Origin: Chloroflexota bacterium | GTDB lineage: Bacteria; Chloroflexota; UBA5177; JANWHV01 | Direction: 5' to 3' | NCBI GenBank assembly: GCA_025924845.1 | Contig: JAICHN010000021.1 | Span: forward strand, 1-23,522 | Length of the DNA stretch: 23,522 nucleotides | In this document: positions 23,490-23,522 of the stretch, piece by piece | How the letters are laid out: every line of letters begins with the position of its first letter | Position numbering within the stretch: the stretch's first letter is position 1 | Notes under the pieces: model-generated | What the model was told of the DNA's origin: nothing | The model's database searches: none | What the model saw: only the letters and a program-made list of their open reading frames with translations | Program-made: the position numbers and the translations under genes

Positions 23490-23522
23490 TCAGTTATAGG
23501 CCAGCCAGCTGTGCGTCGAGCG
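23490..23522 (-). CDS. C-terminal end of a gene, probably a sugar-binding protein (partial)
   Basis: The minus strand gives 10 codons ending in TGA (23490-23492) with the peptide RSTHSWLAYN. The rest lies beyond the window. By position upstream of MalF- and MalG-type permease genes it should be the substrate-binding lipoprotein of the importer, but too little sequence is present to prove it. The TGA is immediately followed by the strong hairpin. Confidence 0.5.
   Translation of the reverse strand, partial: RSTHSWLAYN

Noticed and set aside
1..23522. CRISPR arrays, tRNA or rRNA genes, riboswitches
   Set aside because: No regularly spaced repeat array, cloverleaf-like segment or known aptamer core was recognised by eye; a tRNAscan-SE and Rfam search would settle this.

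Overview
This is high-GC bacterial DNA with dense, operon-like genes and good Shine-Dalgarno sites (AGGAGG/GGAGG) before most starts, several of which are GTG or TTG. The mix of genes (paired RbsC-type permeases, an S53 sedolisin, a GH95 fucosidase with its own sugar transporter, a YbjJ-like MFS protein) fits a soil or compost Chloroflexota-like organism (Ktedonobacteria/Thermomicrobia type). That assignment is an inference from gene character; no rRNA or marker gene is present.

Layout. 1-1778 (+): the last two genes of a sugar ABC importer operon, two adjacent RbsC-family permeases, the first cut by the window edge. 2111-4003 (-): a small membrane protein, a coding relic behind it, and a secreted S53 protease. 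4004-5169: a gene-poor stretch holding a decayed IS6-like transposase and three short repeats. 5170-5640 (+): a single-domain response regulator. 5674-6483 (-): a methyltransferase. 6689-7989 (+): a GNAT acetyltransferase and a 2',3'-cyclic phosphodiesterase (ThpR type), 2 nt apart. 7996-10827 (-): MFS transporter, a helical unknown protein and a small unknown protein. 10941-12030 (-): PlsC-like acyltransferase overlapped by a small acidic ORF. 12335-13916 (+): a membrane protein, a DinB-family protein and a two-helix membrane protein. 14067-16303 (-): methyltransferase, MBL-fold hydrolase and HIT protein, a probable operon.

16469-23522 (-) is the most coherent block. Read in transcription order it has the 3' end of a gene (probably a sugar-binding protein), a strong hairpin, a MalF-type and a MalG-type permease overlapping by ATGA, a Gfo/Idh/MocA oxidoreductase, a GH95 alpha-L-fucosidase without signal peptide, a relic of another gene, and an SDR dehydrogenase. 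The simplest reading is import of a fucosylated oligosaccharide, cleavage in the cytoplasm, and oxidation of the released sugar. No transporter ATPase is visible here.

I did not find a clearly new multi-gene system. The most unusual items are the S53 protease without its usual prodomain, two orphan C-terminal coding relics (2161-2298 and 17252-17463), the transposase relic, an acyltransferase with an atypical catalytic motif, and several hairpins and repeats placed where they could regulate genes. No CRISPR array, tRNA, rRNA, riboswitch or complete mobile element was recognised.
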